This document shows, in pieces, positions 1 through 14,300 of a DNA stretch of 64,000 nucleotides (position 1 is its first letter; each line of letters starts with the position of its first letter). The position numbers were made by a program, and so were the translations under genes. Under the pieces are notes generated by a model. That model did not search any database. It was not told the DNA's origin and was given only the letters and a program-made list of their open reading frames with translations. Origin of the DNA: Oscheius sp. JU75 (Eukaryota > Nematoda > Chromadorea > Rhabditida > Rhabditidae); assembly GCA_037178855.1 (NCBI GenBank), contig JASJZC010000006.1, positions 3,782,001 to 3,846,000 of the forward strand, in the 5' to 3' direction.

Positions 1-1994
<1,994 letters not shown>

Positions 1995-2222
1995 TCGCAT
2001 CAAGAAGCCCGAATCTAATAGAGCTTATTGTTCTCACGAGTTCATACTGGGTATTTTGCCTGTTGAAATGTCTGTTTTAAATGAATTGTACTGCAACATA
2101 CTTTATTAAGGCAATCTGTGAGGATAAAGCTGTCGAAAAGCCAGTTAGTTTAGAGAGAAAACCCTGTTGCGTAGAGTCTCTGAGATACGGATGATTATGA
2201 TATGGAGTAGGAGGATGTGCCT

Positions 2223-4108
2223 CTAGAGGGAACGGTAGGGAGCCAACGGACCGAGGTTGGTCAACACGAAGAGGACGACGATGGTGAAGGCCAGTCCCAG
2301 GACAATACCTAAAAGATGTTTTGGTTTTGAATGAAGGAGACAAACCGAGGATGAGGAAGAATCCGGCCATCATTCCGGCGATACGCTGCTTGCTGGCATC
2401 GACAGAGCTAGGAGCATACATCATTCCCAGTCCGCTGAGGTATCCCGAGCTGATGGACATCAGGATGGCCATGAACACGTAGAGATAGGTGCTGGGGAAG
2501 AAGACGGGCCAGGTGCGCGTGGCAACACGGCAGTTGCAGAAGAAGAAGAACGGGATGAAGACGGCTCGGGCATAGACCGCGATCCACAGCTTGTCAGCCG
2601 GCATCTGGAACTTGCTGGCCAGGAGGGATCCGATGAAGGCAAAGACGTTGAACAGGAGGAAGCAGGTGATGCTGATAAAGAGGTGCTGCGGGATGGGGAA
2701 GTTGTAGGTTTCATCGTTTCCAGCGTCACTGATTTCGACCATGAGTCCGGGGAAGCAGGTCAGAGTGACGAAGAAGACCAAGAAGACATTGAGGAACATC
2801 CGCCAACCTTGCTTGAACGTGTCGATGTAGTCCTGCTTGGTCACTTTGGTCTCGATGTGGTCTGACTTGGCAGCCAGAGCTCTCTGCTCCTTGAAGTAGA
2901 TGTAGTAGGGCAGTTTGCGAAGCGTGAACAGGGAGATGAAGCAGACAATGAGACAGACGAGAGCCATGCTGAAGTAGAGAAGGGCAGCGTCACGGACATC
3001 CGTCATCACTGAAAATGTTCTATCTCTGAACTACCAAGATTTGACTAACCGGAGAAGGCGAAGATGTTGACCAGAGCGACGAAGGTTCCACAGAGATTGT
3101 TGCCAATGATGACGGCATTGGTGTACTTGAAGGGCAGATCGGCAGCCATTCCGAAGACACTGTTCTGGTAGATTCCATTGGCACTGTTCAGGATAGCGAT
3201 GGTGACTAGCGTGAGCACGGTGAAGGCGATTCTCCCTAAAGATTTGTCTGGACTTTGCCATGGAGTGGATTATTTTGTCGCCTTTTTGCAAACAGCGCAG
3301 GTGTGAAGAGGCTTTGCACCTCGGGTATACACTCTCTCCACTTATCAACTCTGCCGTAGACTGCAAACAGACACAGTCCATACGAGATAAGAACAACTGA
3401 TTGATGACCAAAAACAGTCGCTACTCTTTCGGCTATCGATTAGGACTACTTACAGCTCCAGGTGTCCACGTAGATGAAGCTCATAGTGAAGATGATCATT
3501 ATACCGACGATCGAGAGGGCAGTACAGATGCGCTTAGTCAGATCACCCTTGACAGTGATGAAGACATTGATCAGGTTCAGAAGGAGATTGGGGATCTGGG
3601 AGGCCAAAGTCATGTAGCTGAGGAAGTTCTCAGAGAGCGGGGTCGAGACCAGGCCTCCGGTCTCATTTCTCTCCATAATTTTGAAGTTTGTGTAGTACTG
3701 AAATGTTTGAATTGATCTCTTGCAACGTGAACACATCGGTCTTGTCCCAAATGCCAGCTGACCCGGTCCGACAGAATGAATCACCTGTCCAAACCATTGT
3801 TCTGTGGTTCCCAGGAACTTTCCCCACAGAACCCCTAAAAAGTATCAACAGATGAACTCACACCGGGAGCGATGGTGATGAACATGTTCCAGGGCATCAG
3901 GGTTCCGATTCCGTGAAGAAGAATAATCAGGTAGACGAAATGATGACGGTCGATGGGAATCCTTGTCCCTCCGAGGAACGGATCCACCTCGACAGTTTCC
4001 TCATCTGTAGACTGACATAAAGAAGAGTCAAGAAAGTGACCAACCCTTACGAGTAAAGCGAACCTTGGCCTCTTCGTGCTCCGGAAGAGGAGCCGTCTCG
4101 GAAGTCAT
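2223..4108 (-). CDS. Equilibrative nucleoside transporter (SLC29/ENT family)
   Basis: A facilitative nucleoside carrier of the plasma membrane. Seven exons (4108-4064, 4011-3864, 3834-3785, 3697-3454, 3235-3050, 3008-2346, 2308-2223) splice in phase with introns of 29-218 nt. The start encodes a short acidic cytoplasmic tail, then the ENT TM1 hallmark HGIGTLMPWNMFITIAPG. A further group of helices, a long hydrophilic central loop (YIYFKEQRALAAKSDHIETK) and C-terminal helices follow, including LFISITCFLLFNVFAFIGSLLA and SSGYLSGLGMMYAPSSV, typical of ENT TM8 and TM10. Length and about 11 helices fit the family. The gene converges with the ABC transporter, with about 230 nt between stops. Substrate range (nucleosides or nucleobases) is not decidable here. 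Confidence 0.92.
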
Positions 4109-5260
4109 TACTGAAAGAGAGATTGATTAGAAATGGGGAGAGAGAGCAAGGGTTCGAGGATCAAAAGTGAGGAAGAACGGTCCAAAAGCTCCGCCCATCT
4201 CTCGAACCACGCGCCGGACACTCTTTTGTTCACTGGAAAAAAGTTAGAGGGTGCAGATGGCGGAGACAAAGAAATGATGCAGAATCTGTCGTGGACAAAG
4301 TCGACGAAATCGGGGAAGGATACGAGGTACAGCCTCTTACCCGATGAATAAGCCACCCACTCGGTCTGTCTTTTAAACTGTTGCTTATTTTTAGGAATTA
4401 CTATAGGTAGTAGTCATAGGCCGAGGGAGAGGGAGACAAGCATTACCAGTGGTCTGGAATAGATGGGAACAGAGAATTGACACATCGAAGATTGTCCAGA
4501 TCGAAACAAAATCCGGATGAGAGAAAGGGTCATGGAATTCAAAACTGTCTGGTTCAGAATGATTCTGAACTTTCTAGTTGAAATTTTATCGTTTTAAATC
4601 CAAAAGATAGAATTAGAAACGAGAGTAAAGAAATATATAAAGAGGCTGGAGCAAACAAGGCTTCACATGGCTGACTATGTTTTTTCAGAAGCCTTGTTTT
4701 CTAGAAAGCTGAGCGAAAGTAAACACCCAACTATATCGATTTCGTAAGTCCAAAGCAGCGGTCAGATCACTGGAAAAGCAAAGAAAACAGTGAAGATAAA
4801 ATCCAAGTTCGAAAAGGTGTCCGTCGCGTAGTAAATGGAGACGTAGATTGATGTGACGAGAGGGGCGCGAAACGGGTCAAAGGTCTCTGATTTCAAATGT
4901 AAGCATAGGAGAGAGCGATAGGACAAGACCGTAAGTCATCCTGTGACTACGACAAAACGAGCCGACTTCCCATGGAAAGAATGGTTTTATGGCTGAGAAG
5001 AGTCCAATACAGACCTGGGGGACACTGATCAACAGCTGCCCTCGATTGTGGATATTGATTGTACAGACCAGGGCAGAGAGATAGAGACTAAAACAATCAG
5101 CGGTCGTGCCGGGGGAAGTGGATTGACTACAAATTACGAGGACACAAATCGGCTCATGGAAGCGAGAGACGTGGGCATGAGGGACAGGTGACCATTGCAC
5201 TTTGGGTGGACTGGGTTTGCACTTTTGCAGAAGGGCATTGAGGGACTTACGGAGCCGAGA
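4109..5260. other. Intergenic DNA upstream of the ENT gene
   Basis: I see no supportable exon here. Short open frames on both strands lack splice context and protein-like composition. It presumably includes the promoter of the minus-strand transporter. Confidence 0.5.
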
Positions 5261-5334
5261 ATTAGCCCATTTGCTGTAGAAAAAGGAGGAAAAGGAATAC
5301 CACCAATTTTTTTTTTGAAATCAGAGGCAAGAAG

Positions 5335-6240
5335 GGGTCTGCTTCGATTTGACCGAAAACGATTTTAACTGTGGCGATTTTCGTCAGAATTCGATTTCGC
5401 TCCGTTACGTTTTTGAACACATCGATTTCGACGTGTTCGGTTTCAACAAAATTTGTACGCAACCGTACAGACATTTCTACCGTATGTTCAAAAATGATTT
5501 CTTTTATATTTTCTTAGTTTCTTTTGTGTTTTTGTGTCACCATGCATGTTTTTACAGCGTTTGTTCGAAATCGGCTGCGAAACTGATTGCGGTGAATCGA
5601 TTTGTTCCAAAGACCCTCTTTTAAGACAAGATATGCTATCATGACTAGAAAAAAGCTTTGTGCCATTAAATAGCGACACAGTAGGACACCCTTCTTTTGG
5701 CGATATGCCCAAGATCAAGATGTAGCTCCTCCATTTATATGCTTCGACGCCTTCATAACATTGTCAAGAGGGTTCTTCTTTCCTTCTTCTTGGTTTGCGG
5801 CCAGGAATCGGCTAAAAAATTATTTATGAAAAAAGATTGGGATACTTTCAAGTTTGGGATATTAGTCAACACATCTTTGTACTTCTCTGTTCTGTCTCTT
5901 CATTTATGATTTTTTGGAAGTTTTGAAAGACGAGGCCACTCGTGATCTGTTGTCTTTTGCAAAACATTGATATTCTTCAGTAAGACGTTCCTTTTTCGCC
6001 GGCCGGATCATTGTGGGCAGCTTTGACGATAAATTGGCTTGTCATGCTTCTTTTGAAGATTTCTAGCACAGGAAGATCACTTCCTATCCTTGGAAATAGC
6101 AGAAATAGTAATGTCTGTACGTAGGTGCGTACAAATTTGGTTGAAACCCAATATGTCAAAGTCGTTACGGCGCGAAATCGAATTTTGGCGAAAATGGCCA
6201 CAGTTAAAATCGATTTCGTTCAAGTCGAAGTAGATCCAGT
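5335..6240. repeat. Inverted repeat pair (foldback-like element), arms about 130 nt
   Basis: Bases about 5335-5475 are, after reverse complementing, closely similar to about 6112-6240. Shared blocks include gcgaaatcgaatt, gccacagttaaaatcg and gtacaaattt, in the same order and spacing. The spacer of about 640 nt shows no convincing gene. The arrangement fits a foldback transposon, a MITE with long terminal inverted repeats, or two copies of one repeat inserted in opposite directions. When read from each copy the arms translate to similar peptides, which is expected from DNA similarity alone and does not prove coding. Confidence 0.7.
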
Positions 6241-6315
6241 TTTTTCTCGTACCTATTGTTTTGCTAAAATTTTATCTATTTATTGTCAAAAAGCTTCTTT
6301 AAATGTTCAGTGCCC

Positions 6316-7345
6316 ATGGCAAGAGAAGCCGAAAGCAGCCAAGAATTCTTCGAAGCCGATCCTTCGCCTTCTCCGCCAGTAACCGAGGTTTCCATCTACA
6401 GTTTCTATCATCAAATGCTGGACAACTACCCTCGTAGCACTCTGACTGTCTCTGGTTAGTAAATTGTGTTCTTCCTTGTCAAAAAATTGTTTCATCTGTT
6501 GTCTGGCTCCTTCTACTTGTCTGGAGCTACTTCGTCGGCTTTTTTGCCGTCATCTTCTACGCAACCATCTTCATCGCCATCTATCTTAGCCTCGGGGAGA
6601 AGAAAAAGAATGAAGTCAGTGCCTATCCCGTCTTCAATCCCACGCAGCGTCATCCATTTTTCTGACAAGCAATTGGTGTATGAGGGCAAATTGTATCTAA
6701 GTCATCTATAAACCATTTTACCCTCCTTATGCTCTCATTTCTGGTCGGATTTTTTGGGAAATTTTTTTTCCGCGTTCGTTTGCTTTCTTCGGCTACTACT
6801 AGGCCATAAACGGAGTTTGTAATCAAAATCTAGGGTGTATTTTGCTGATTAAATCCATTTTTTGGTAATACTTCGGCAGGCACTACGCTTCATTCAAATT
6901 TTTTCGCGCGCAATTTCGTTTTTTGAGGCGGATACAATTTTTCATTATTTTACAAGCTTTTCCTGTTTTTTTTTTTGCTCATTTCTGCTATTTTTCCGTA
7001 AAACAATGTTTCAAAACAGAAAATCGAGGTTTATACCCACAAAAAAGGTTAAAGGACTGCTCTGAAAGGTACTTGCAACAAGGAAGTACAGTAAGAAATT
7101 AAATAATGCTGTAAACTGTAGAAAGTGACAGTCAGTCACTTTACTGTCACACTATGGCTGGTCAAGACCCGTCTCTCATCCAACTCTCTAGAGAATTTGA
7201 GGATCCCATCCGAAAAACAACCTTTCTCCGTCATTACGACCTTCTACCAGCCAACGATCCTGTGGGATAAGGCCGAAATGGAGACGAATTCCTCGCATTC
7301 TGCAGCCAGAAGCCGTTCAATCCGAACAAACCAGTACGAAAAAAA
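6316..7345 (+). pseudogene. Decayed single-pass membrane protein gene (possibly Na,K-ATPase beta-like)
   Basis: An ATG at 6316, just behind a ttcag acceptor at 6310, opens a 46-codon exon ending at the donor at 6455. The next stretch in matching phase would start at 6496, after tttcat instead of tttcag. It encodes a strong membrane helix (VVWLLLLVWSYFVGFFAVIF) and a short outer segment. A later piece at about 7144-7340 reads in one frame across an in-frame TAA (near 7269) and contains one Cys. A short cytoplasmic FYHQMLDN-type tail, one helix and a Cys-bearing ectodomain recall Na,K-ATPase beta subunits, but no family signature is decisive. The lost acceptor and stop make a pseudogene likely. 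Confidence 0.35.
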
Positions 7346-7585
7346 GGCTTTCAAAACGACCTGTAGCTACTACATTTATTTTTCTAGATGCATAACATAC
7401 CGTTTGTTGAGGACAAAAGAATGATAAAAAGAGACAAATACGGAAAAATAGCAGAAAGCGACAAAACTGAAAAAAAAAATCAATGTGAAAATTGTATCCG
7501 CACCAAAAAACGAAATTGCGCGCGAAATAATTTGAATAAAGCGTGGTGCCTGCCGAAGTATTACCCCATTTTTCCATTAGTCCGA
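6855..7585. repeat. Second inverted repeat pair, arms about 145 nt
   Basis: Bases about 6855-7003 and the reverse complement of about 7442-7585 align nearly end to end. They share ggtaatacttcggcaggca, cgcgcgcaatttcgtttttt, gcggatacaatttt and tttctgctatttttccg. The 440-nt spacer contains the last piece of the decayed membrane-protein gene. This is a different family from the pair at 5.3-6.2 kb. Either one foldback element or two opposed insertions would explain it. Confidence 0.75.
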
Positions 7586-7640
7586 AAAGGACTGACCTAG
7601 TTGTAATCTAGATACGATCTAACACCCATTGCCTCTCCCC

Positions 7641-8003
7641 ATGTTCATTGCCAGCTGCCTTATTCTTCTTCTTGTCGGGAAAACACTCGCAGCAACCTGT
7701 TCTTCCGACGAGTACTGTCCAAACGGCTGGTCGGTGCTCCGAAATGACGAACTCAGCCCAAAAATTTGCGATCCCATGAAGGTTTGTTAGTTTAACAAGC
7801 CGCAAATTCATTCAGTACCAAACGAAATGCCCCAAACCGCATCAATGTGTCCATTCCAAGTGTGGTATAAGTTTCTGCTGCGCAAATCCGGGTAAGTCCA
7901 CTATTTTAAGAGATAGATCGAAGTTTTAGAGAACTTGAGAAGGTGGAAACAACAGAAGGAACTGGAGGAGGAGATGGCTGCAGAGAATGACGACGAACTT
8001 TGA
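7641..8003 (+). CDS. Small secreted cysteine-rich protein (about 96 aa)
   Basis: Three exons (7641-7781, 7816-7891, 7930-8003) join in phase with 34- and 38-nt introns. Residues 1-18 form a signal peptide (MFIASCLILLLVGKTLAA). The mature part has eight Cys in the pattern CSSDEYC...C...CPKPHQCVHSKCG..FCC, followed by a charged Lys/Glu-rich tail. The spacing recalls small disulfide-rich modules of the EB/WAP/lustrin kind found in nematode secretomes, but I cannot assign a Pfam family. It is probably extracellular with four disulfides. Function is unknown. Confidence 0.8.
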
Positions 8004-8360
8004 AATATTAGTTTGTTCTAATCAAGAGAAAATGAAAATATAGATTGTGATTTTCTCTTTTGATGTTAAAAAACTATGACCTCCGGTGACGTTCTAATTA
8101 CAACTAGATAAGCCAAGGTCTCCGAGATAAGAAACACTTTCTCCTTCCCCGACATTAGACTATTTTCCTCCTTTTCTACTGATTTATAGTGGAAGTCCTC
8201 CCAATTTGAACAGCCGATTGCCACGCAGACTGGCTCTTCCATTCCTCCACAATATCTTATCAAACCGACCCCCACAAAAAGAACAACACCTCGCTTTTCT
8301 TCAATTTGTTTTTCTTGCATATTTTTGTTCAGGAGTATATATTCCTTTGGTAGATTCGAA

Positions 8361-11300
8361 ATGGAGGTAGAGATACATTTGATACGTTTATAAAGATTCA
8401 GGACGATACCCCGGTCGCAAAGAAGCAATATTCGTTCAAAGTTCTAGTCATTGGTGATCCAGGGACTGGGAAAACCTCAATTATTCGACGACTTGTTCAC
8501 AATGTCTTTACGCAGAACTACAAGGCCACTGTGAGTTTGGATTCCCTCACGTCAATGTTTTGTCGCGACTCGATAAGAGCTGTTTTCTTCCAGATCGGTG
8601 TCGACTTTGCGCTAAAAATAATGGCAGTGGACCCGACACGACTCGTGCATCTCCAGCTCTGGGACATTTCTGGTAGGAGAGACGATAATATTCATTGATA
8701 AGGAGAGAAAAAAGCTGCCGCGATATTTACAGAAAAGAGACACGGGGATCAGAACTCATAAGGGAGGGTTGGTCGTAGTTTTCTCATTGAGCAAAAAGGT
8801 GGAGAGAGAGGGTGAGAGTTTGTGAGAAAGATGGTTCTATTTTTGGGAGACTTCGGCAAGGACGCATATGAAAAAACTGGTCAAGAGTCTAGCTATTGTT
8901 GAAGACGTGACCAATCTGCGTCTGGGCCGCGCTGGACTGCACCTGACGATGGTGATGGACTCCCTGGTTTGGGTTCGCCAGTGCGTAGCCATAGAACCTG
9001 AAAAGGTTCTTGTATGAGAGAAACAGACAGTTTAGTAATCATGAGACTGTACTGACCCTGACTCTATTTGATAGGGCTGTCCATAGAAACGTTTAGTAGT
9101 GTGGTAGTAGAAGGGATTCTCATCCGCGGACCAGTAGACACTCTGTTCTTCTCGAGCCATGACCGAGACTGGTGAGAGTTGGGCTCCACCGCCACTCGGA
9201 ACCGATCCCATAGCACTGTTCCTCATGGTTCCCTGTCCGCTGAACTCTTCTCCCAGGGGAACAGCCACAGTAGAATCAGGGGATGAGGAACGGTGGTGCA
9301 GGATGTAGGACGACCTGTAGATAGCGTGATAGGTTATTTGGCATTGAGATTGAGATGGAAGAGTCATTAGGATAGTCACACTGGGATAAACCTCACCGGA
9401 GCGTACAGACAACTCCGCAGAGGACCGCGAGAACACAAGCCAGTGTCGCCCCAGCTGCCAGAATGAGAGCGACCTCGTATATTGTGATCTGGGTCGAGGT
9501 GGATTGAAGGACATCCCTGGCTCCGAGAAGTTTTTGCTAAAGATTACGGTTCGGTATTTCTCTCACTCTAACTAACCAGATAGAATACGTTGGTCAAGGC
9601 CGGTGAGACAGTATAATGAGCAATGGCAGCTACAATAATGTGGAGGATCGAAGACGAGGCCAAGAGTCGAGGATATGCTGCACACATGATCTGCACGATG
9701 AAGACACAGCCGGCTAGAGGTCCGTTTCCGAGACGGAAGAACGGAACTTCCATCGGGACCTCACTCCACCTCCATTTTCCTAGTTCGAAAACGACATAGC
9801 AGCCAGTGATTACCACGGCGTAGAAGAGAGTTCCCAGAGAAAAGATCAGATGGACTCCTGGAGATTGTTACACGAATTTCAACTGTACTCTTACCGCTAG
9901 AATGTCTGTAGGTTCCTGTCGGCTGGCTAGCAACCTCTCTTCCGTAGATGAAGCAACAGACCAAAGAGGTCAGTGCCTCAGCTGCGAAGACTCCACAGGT
10001 ACAACTCTCGAGAACGATCTGCCCAACATGAGTCTTCTGGTCTCCCCGAATGTAGATATCATAGGCGGAGAACTGGTAGATGAGATTGACAGCGGCGCAC
10101 ATCTTCTCGATCGAGATACCCAACGTTACGACGTTCATGATGAATCGGGTCGTGATCATTGTTCTAGAATCAATATGAGTAAAGTATAAGTGAATAGCTA
10201 CGAATAGTTTCCGCTTCCAAGTAGTCCACAAGTCGCAAAGAGGATACTCGTCCAGAGCAAGTCCCCACCAAGGAACTCTCCTCGCCAGGGCAGATTTAGT
10301 AGTCCCAGAATGGTCAAGGCCATCAGACAGGCTCCCCAGAGAACATGGAGCAATCCGAGAAGCTTGGTTTGGATGGCCAGGCCCTGAAACGTGTCGATAG
10401 GCTGTCAGTCCGCTCGTACCTTGTCTACTCTGACATTCATAGAGAAGAAGTCCAGCTGGAGATAGGTTCCGACTATGACCGCCGAGAAAGCACAGAGGAA
10501 GAAGAGGATTCCATACGAGCCAATCAGGACACCGAAAGCTACAACGAGAATGTAGATTGAGGACGTATGACTGGTGATTGACGGATCTCCGTTCTCTCTG
10601 CCCCGGTAGTAGACCTTCAGGTCGTTCTTGTAAAAAGGGAAGGTACAAAAGTCGACTGACTTGATACACCACACGGCAGCTACGACCGAAAGAGCCATAG
10701 CGACCTAAAGATTGTTATTGGAAATAGGTAGAAGTCTGCCAACCTTGAGGTTGAGTTGCTCATGCTTCCTCCTAACAGCCAGCAGATCCATGGCTCCACT
10801 ACAGATGGCCAACATGGCTGCAATGTGCTCCAAGGCGATTTTGATGTAGCGATCGATGGTGGCGACCTTCTCATGCTCGTATTCGATGAAGACAGCTAGT
10901 CCGAGGACTCCCAATCCGAAGAAAAACTTGATCACTGCGGTGGCTCCCAGTGTCCGACGAGCGTTCTCCATAGCCAATTCTTGGTCTCTCTGAATCATAT
11001 TTGTTATTGTAAATGTAAGAAACCAACGGATTGCAGAGGGTAGATGGGAGTAGTCACGACTACCAACTTCTCCAGAAGGAACAAGGCAATCAGAGAGACG
11101 AAGGCGGCTAGAGCCGGAACTCCGATCATGATTGCGGAGATGGCGATTCTTCCCGCAAAATTTTTCTGCTCCTGACCGAATTCGGCCAGGAAGCCGGGAG
11201 CTGTCTGGATCTGTTGGAGATTGTCATGGGCATCAACGACTCTGTAGGTTGTGAAGCCATAGAAGACAGCACTGGCTATTCCAATGACCAAAGAAACACA

Positions 11301-14300
11301 ATACAGGGTCTTGGTCACGATGGAACCGTGGTTTCTTCTGATCGAATAGATCCCTACATCTTATTGATGTGACTCGTTAAAAGACTTACCAATGGCACCA
11401 GTCAGGGCATGAATCCAGTTGAGAATTCGAAGATCAATGTCACGGAAGTTGTCCAGTCCGACTCTGGAGAACTGTGATCCGGCTAGGCCGACGGCTGCCA
11501 GACCACAGACTATTAAAACCACATGGCAAACCTACTCTTTTTTATTAGCAGAAAATAAACAACGTACCTGTATCTGGCAGATGAAAGCCTCCCGAGCGGT
11601 CATGGCGAGGCGCAGCTGCTGCCAGCCAGTTCCACAGGACCGCGACTCTACAAGCGGCAGATTATGCACGTAGTGAGCGAGAAAAAGAGAGAATTTGGGG
11701 AGGAGTGAGGGGGACATGATTCAGAACTGACTGGAAATAGTAATGTTTTCGAAACAAGTTTTTGGTAAGTCAAGACGAAGAGTCGTCCTGTCACGACATG
11801 TCAAGATTTGGCCCAACTATTGACTTATGTAGTACAAGCTCACAGACAGTGTATAAAGAACACACGCGCGTCCTAGTTGATTCGTAAGGGTCTGATGTTA
11901 GTATACTCTCTGGCTGGTCACTTTGTGTACCTTTTGCCATGGCAGGGGGAAAAAGAGTAGCTCTTTCCAATTGCAGGCAAATTGCAAGAAGGCCTAACAA
12001 ACAATGCTTAACCAGTCTTTCGAAACGTGCTGTTTAGTATTCTTCAAACGGAAATAAGGGGTGTCCGATGGTCATACGAATGGTAATTTCAATATGCGCT
12101 CAAACTCTTATTCATCATTCACGTTGCGTGAACTTTCGAACGGCTAAGGAGTTGTTGCGCAACGCTCACTATCAAATTCGTTCCTCTATTCGTCTCTAGA
12201 CTGTAGCAGGAAAAAAAACCGCGAAAAGACCGAGAGTTGTTGCACACTGTGATCTAACAAGTACACACAGGCGTACCAAGGAGTCACAGAAAAAAAGCCA
12301 CTTTAGAAAGAGTTCGGCAGCGGAATGTTCATTCCAGAGAAAAACTGAGTCATCGAATCTCGATGCCGTTGTAGGGGTCAGTGTGGTTTACCCAAGGGCA
12401 GATGATCCGCACAGCGGCGAGCATACAAATAGAAGACGGTCGAGAGAGTATCACAACGCTGTAACCATCTCTCTCTCTCTCTCTCTCTTTCTTTCTCGGA
12501 AAATGAATGGAAACAAGAGAGAGAGATGTCATTTCTTTGGAACCCGGGACCCCTAATCGGCAACACAAACAGGTGTCGTGAACCCGTGGCTATTGACACC
12601 GTCTATACCCCAAAAGTACACGAGTGTAGAGAAAGGATGACAGCAACTGAATGTCATTACCGAGAGGGAAGAGTCAAAAAGGGAGAGGGGTGAAATAGGA
12701 GGCTAAATCCTTTCGGTATGAGGCCAGTTCCAGCTGTGTGGGTAAACAAAGAACGGAGAACGGACCCACATAATATGAGCTGTTCTAAATGGGAGAGAGA
12801 TTCGAATTGGAAATCTCTTTGTCCTCCTGTGTGTGGATTTTGAACCTTTTTTGAAATTCATGAGAGTATGGGTACCCAGAAGGTATTGGAACACGTAAGA
12901 TTATATGACAAGCCTCCAGATTGAATCCTGACAGTTCACCTCAAAGAGAGACAGTGAACTAGAGAAAGGGAGAGAAATAGTGCAAGGAGTGCTCTAGTGA
13001 AGCAGCGGATTTCGAGTCGAATTATTCCGGCTCGGAATTTAGAACAAACATCTTATCATCGATATCAGCCTCGCGTGGTTGTCTCCTCGCCGCGTGGCCT
13101 GTTTGTCGGGAGAAGCTGTCCGGAATTTCTGTGCCGTCGGCGCGGCAGACTCACGCGGATTGAGGCAAGAAAAGAGGCACTGCGAAAGCAATGGGGACAC
13201 GCAAGCGTCTTGGAAAACTGCGAGGGAACAAGGCAAAGAGTTTTGAAAAGAGTCTGGCTGAGATACTGTGTTTTATGCCTATTGTTCAGTAACTGTTCAG
13301 TGGTAAAGCTAGGAGACACTCATCCCATTCGTGTATCAAAAGTTTGTTCACATAGAACAGAGAAAGGGAAGGAAAGTCTGAGATCTCCGCAATCTGTAGA
13401 AAACTGAGGACAGTAGACCCTAGATTGGCCTCTCAAGGAGAAAACATGAAAAAGAGAGACACTATCGGAAAGTGCTGGTTTGGCAGCTTGAAACCCGTGT
13501 AAATGAGAGGTTAGTCGGGTCGCGCCTCCGCCGACACAAAGGCAACCCCCGTGCTCGGCAGGCGGAAGGAAGAATCCGGAAAGTAGCGTCCGGTTGCGGT
13601 ATGTTTGTGCGCTGCTCGAGTGCACGCTTTTTACGCGATCCGTAAACAGCCCGAGGTCCCCACGAGTTTGTGCATGTGTTAGGCGGACGGGAGCTTGCTG
13701 CGCGTGGCTGTCAGAGCTGTCCGCAGATGACTGTACTATTGGATCCGAACAGAGAATGAGAGAGATAGACGTCACAACGTGACTCCTGTACTCACTCGCG
13801 TAAGCATCTTCCGCTCAGGATGGGAGTAAACAACTGCGTGCAAACAGAATTCCTCCAAGTTTCCGACATGTTTGAGTAGGGTGTGTTCTTCCTCTCGCGT
13901 GTCTGGTTCTACTTTTCGAGGAAGACGTAAGGGGTATTCCCCAAACAATCACCGTGTGTCAAGTCTGAGCAAAGTGTTGGGTGAACTTATTGGTTTCTTT
14001 GCGATCCGACCAACGTGTTCTTTTTCCTAGAGATTTTTAAGTACCTTCCGAGTGTGCTCTTTTGTTTGAACGCAGTTTTTACACGCGAGATGACAGGAAA
14101 TCACATCGGCAGATTGCATGTAGGAATCAAGCAAGCAGATTTTGGACTAAATATGTCTACTTTCATGAGAGCTTTAGTTAGTGGTAACTGAATGGTTTTT
14201 ACAGAATATAGTTCTAAATGCCCAAAAGTCTCTGTGTATTTCGGAAGGAGAACGCTGCTTTTGTCATGATAGCACGACTGGAACAGCATCTACCTATCAC

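Noticed and set aside
2460-2729. Ser-rich minus-strand frame inside the ENT gene
   Set aside because: An out-of-frame shadow of the large ENT exon; the ENT frame has the helices and spliced phase.
13320-13775. 151-codon minus-strand open frame in the Rab32-like intron
   Set aside because: GC-richer DNA with open frames on both strands, no signal, motif or splice site.
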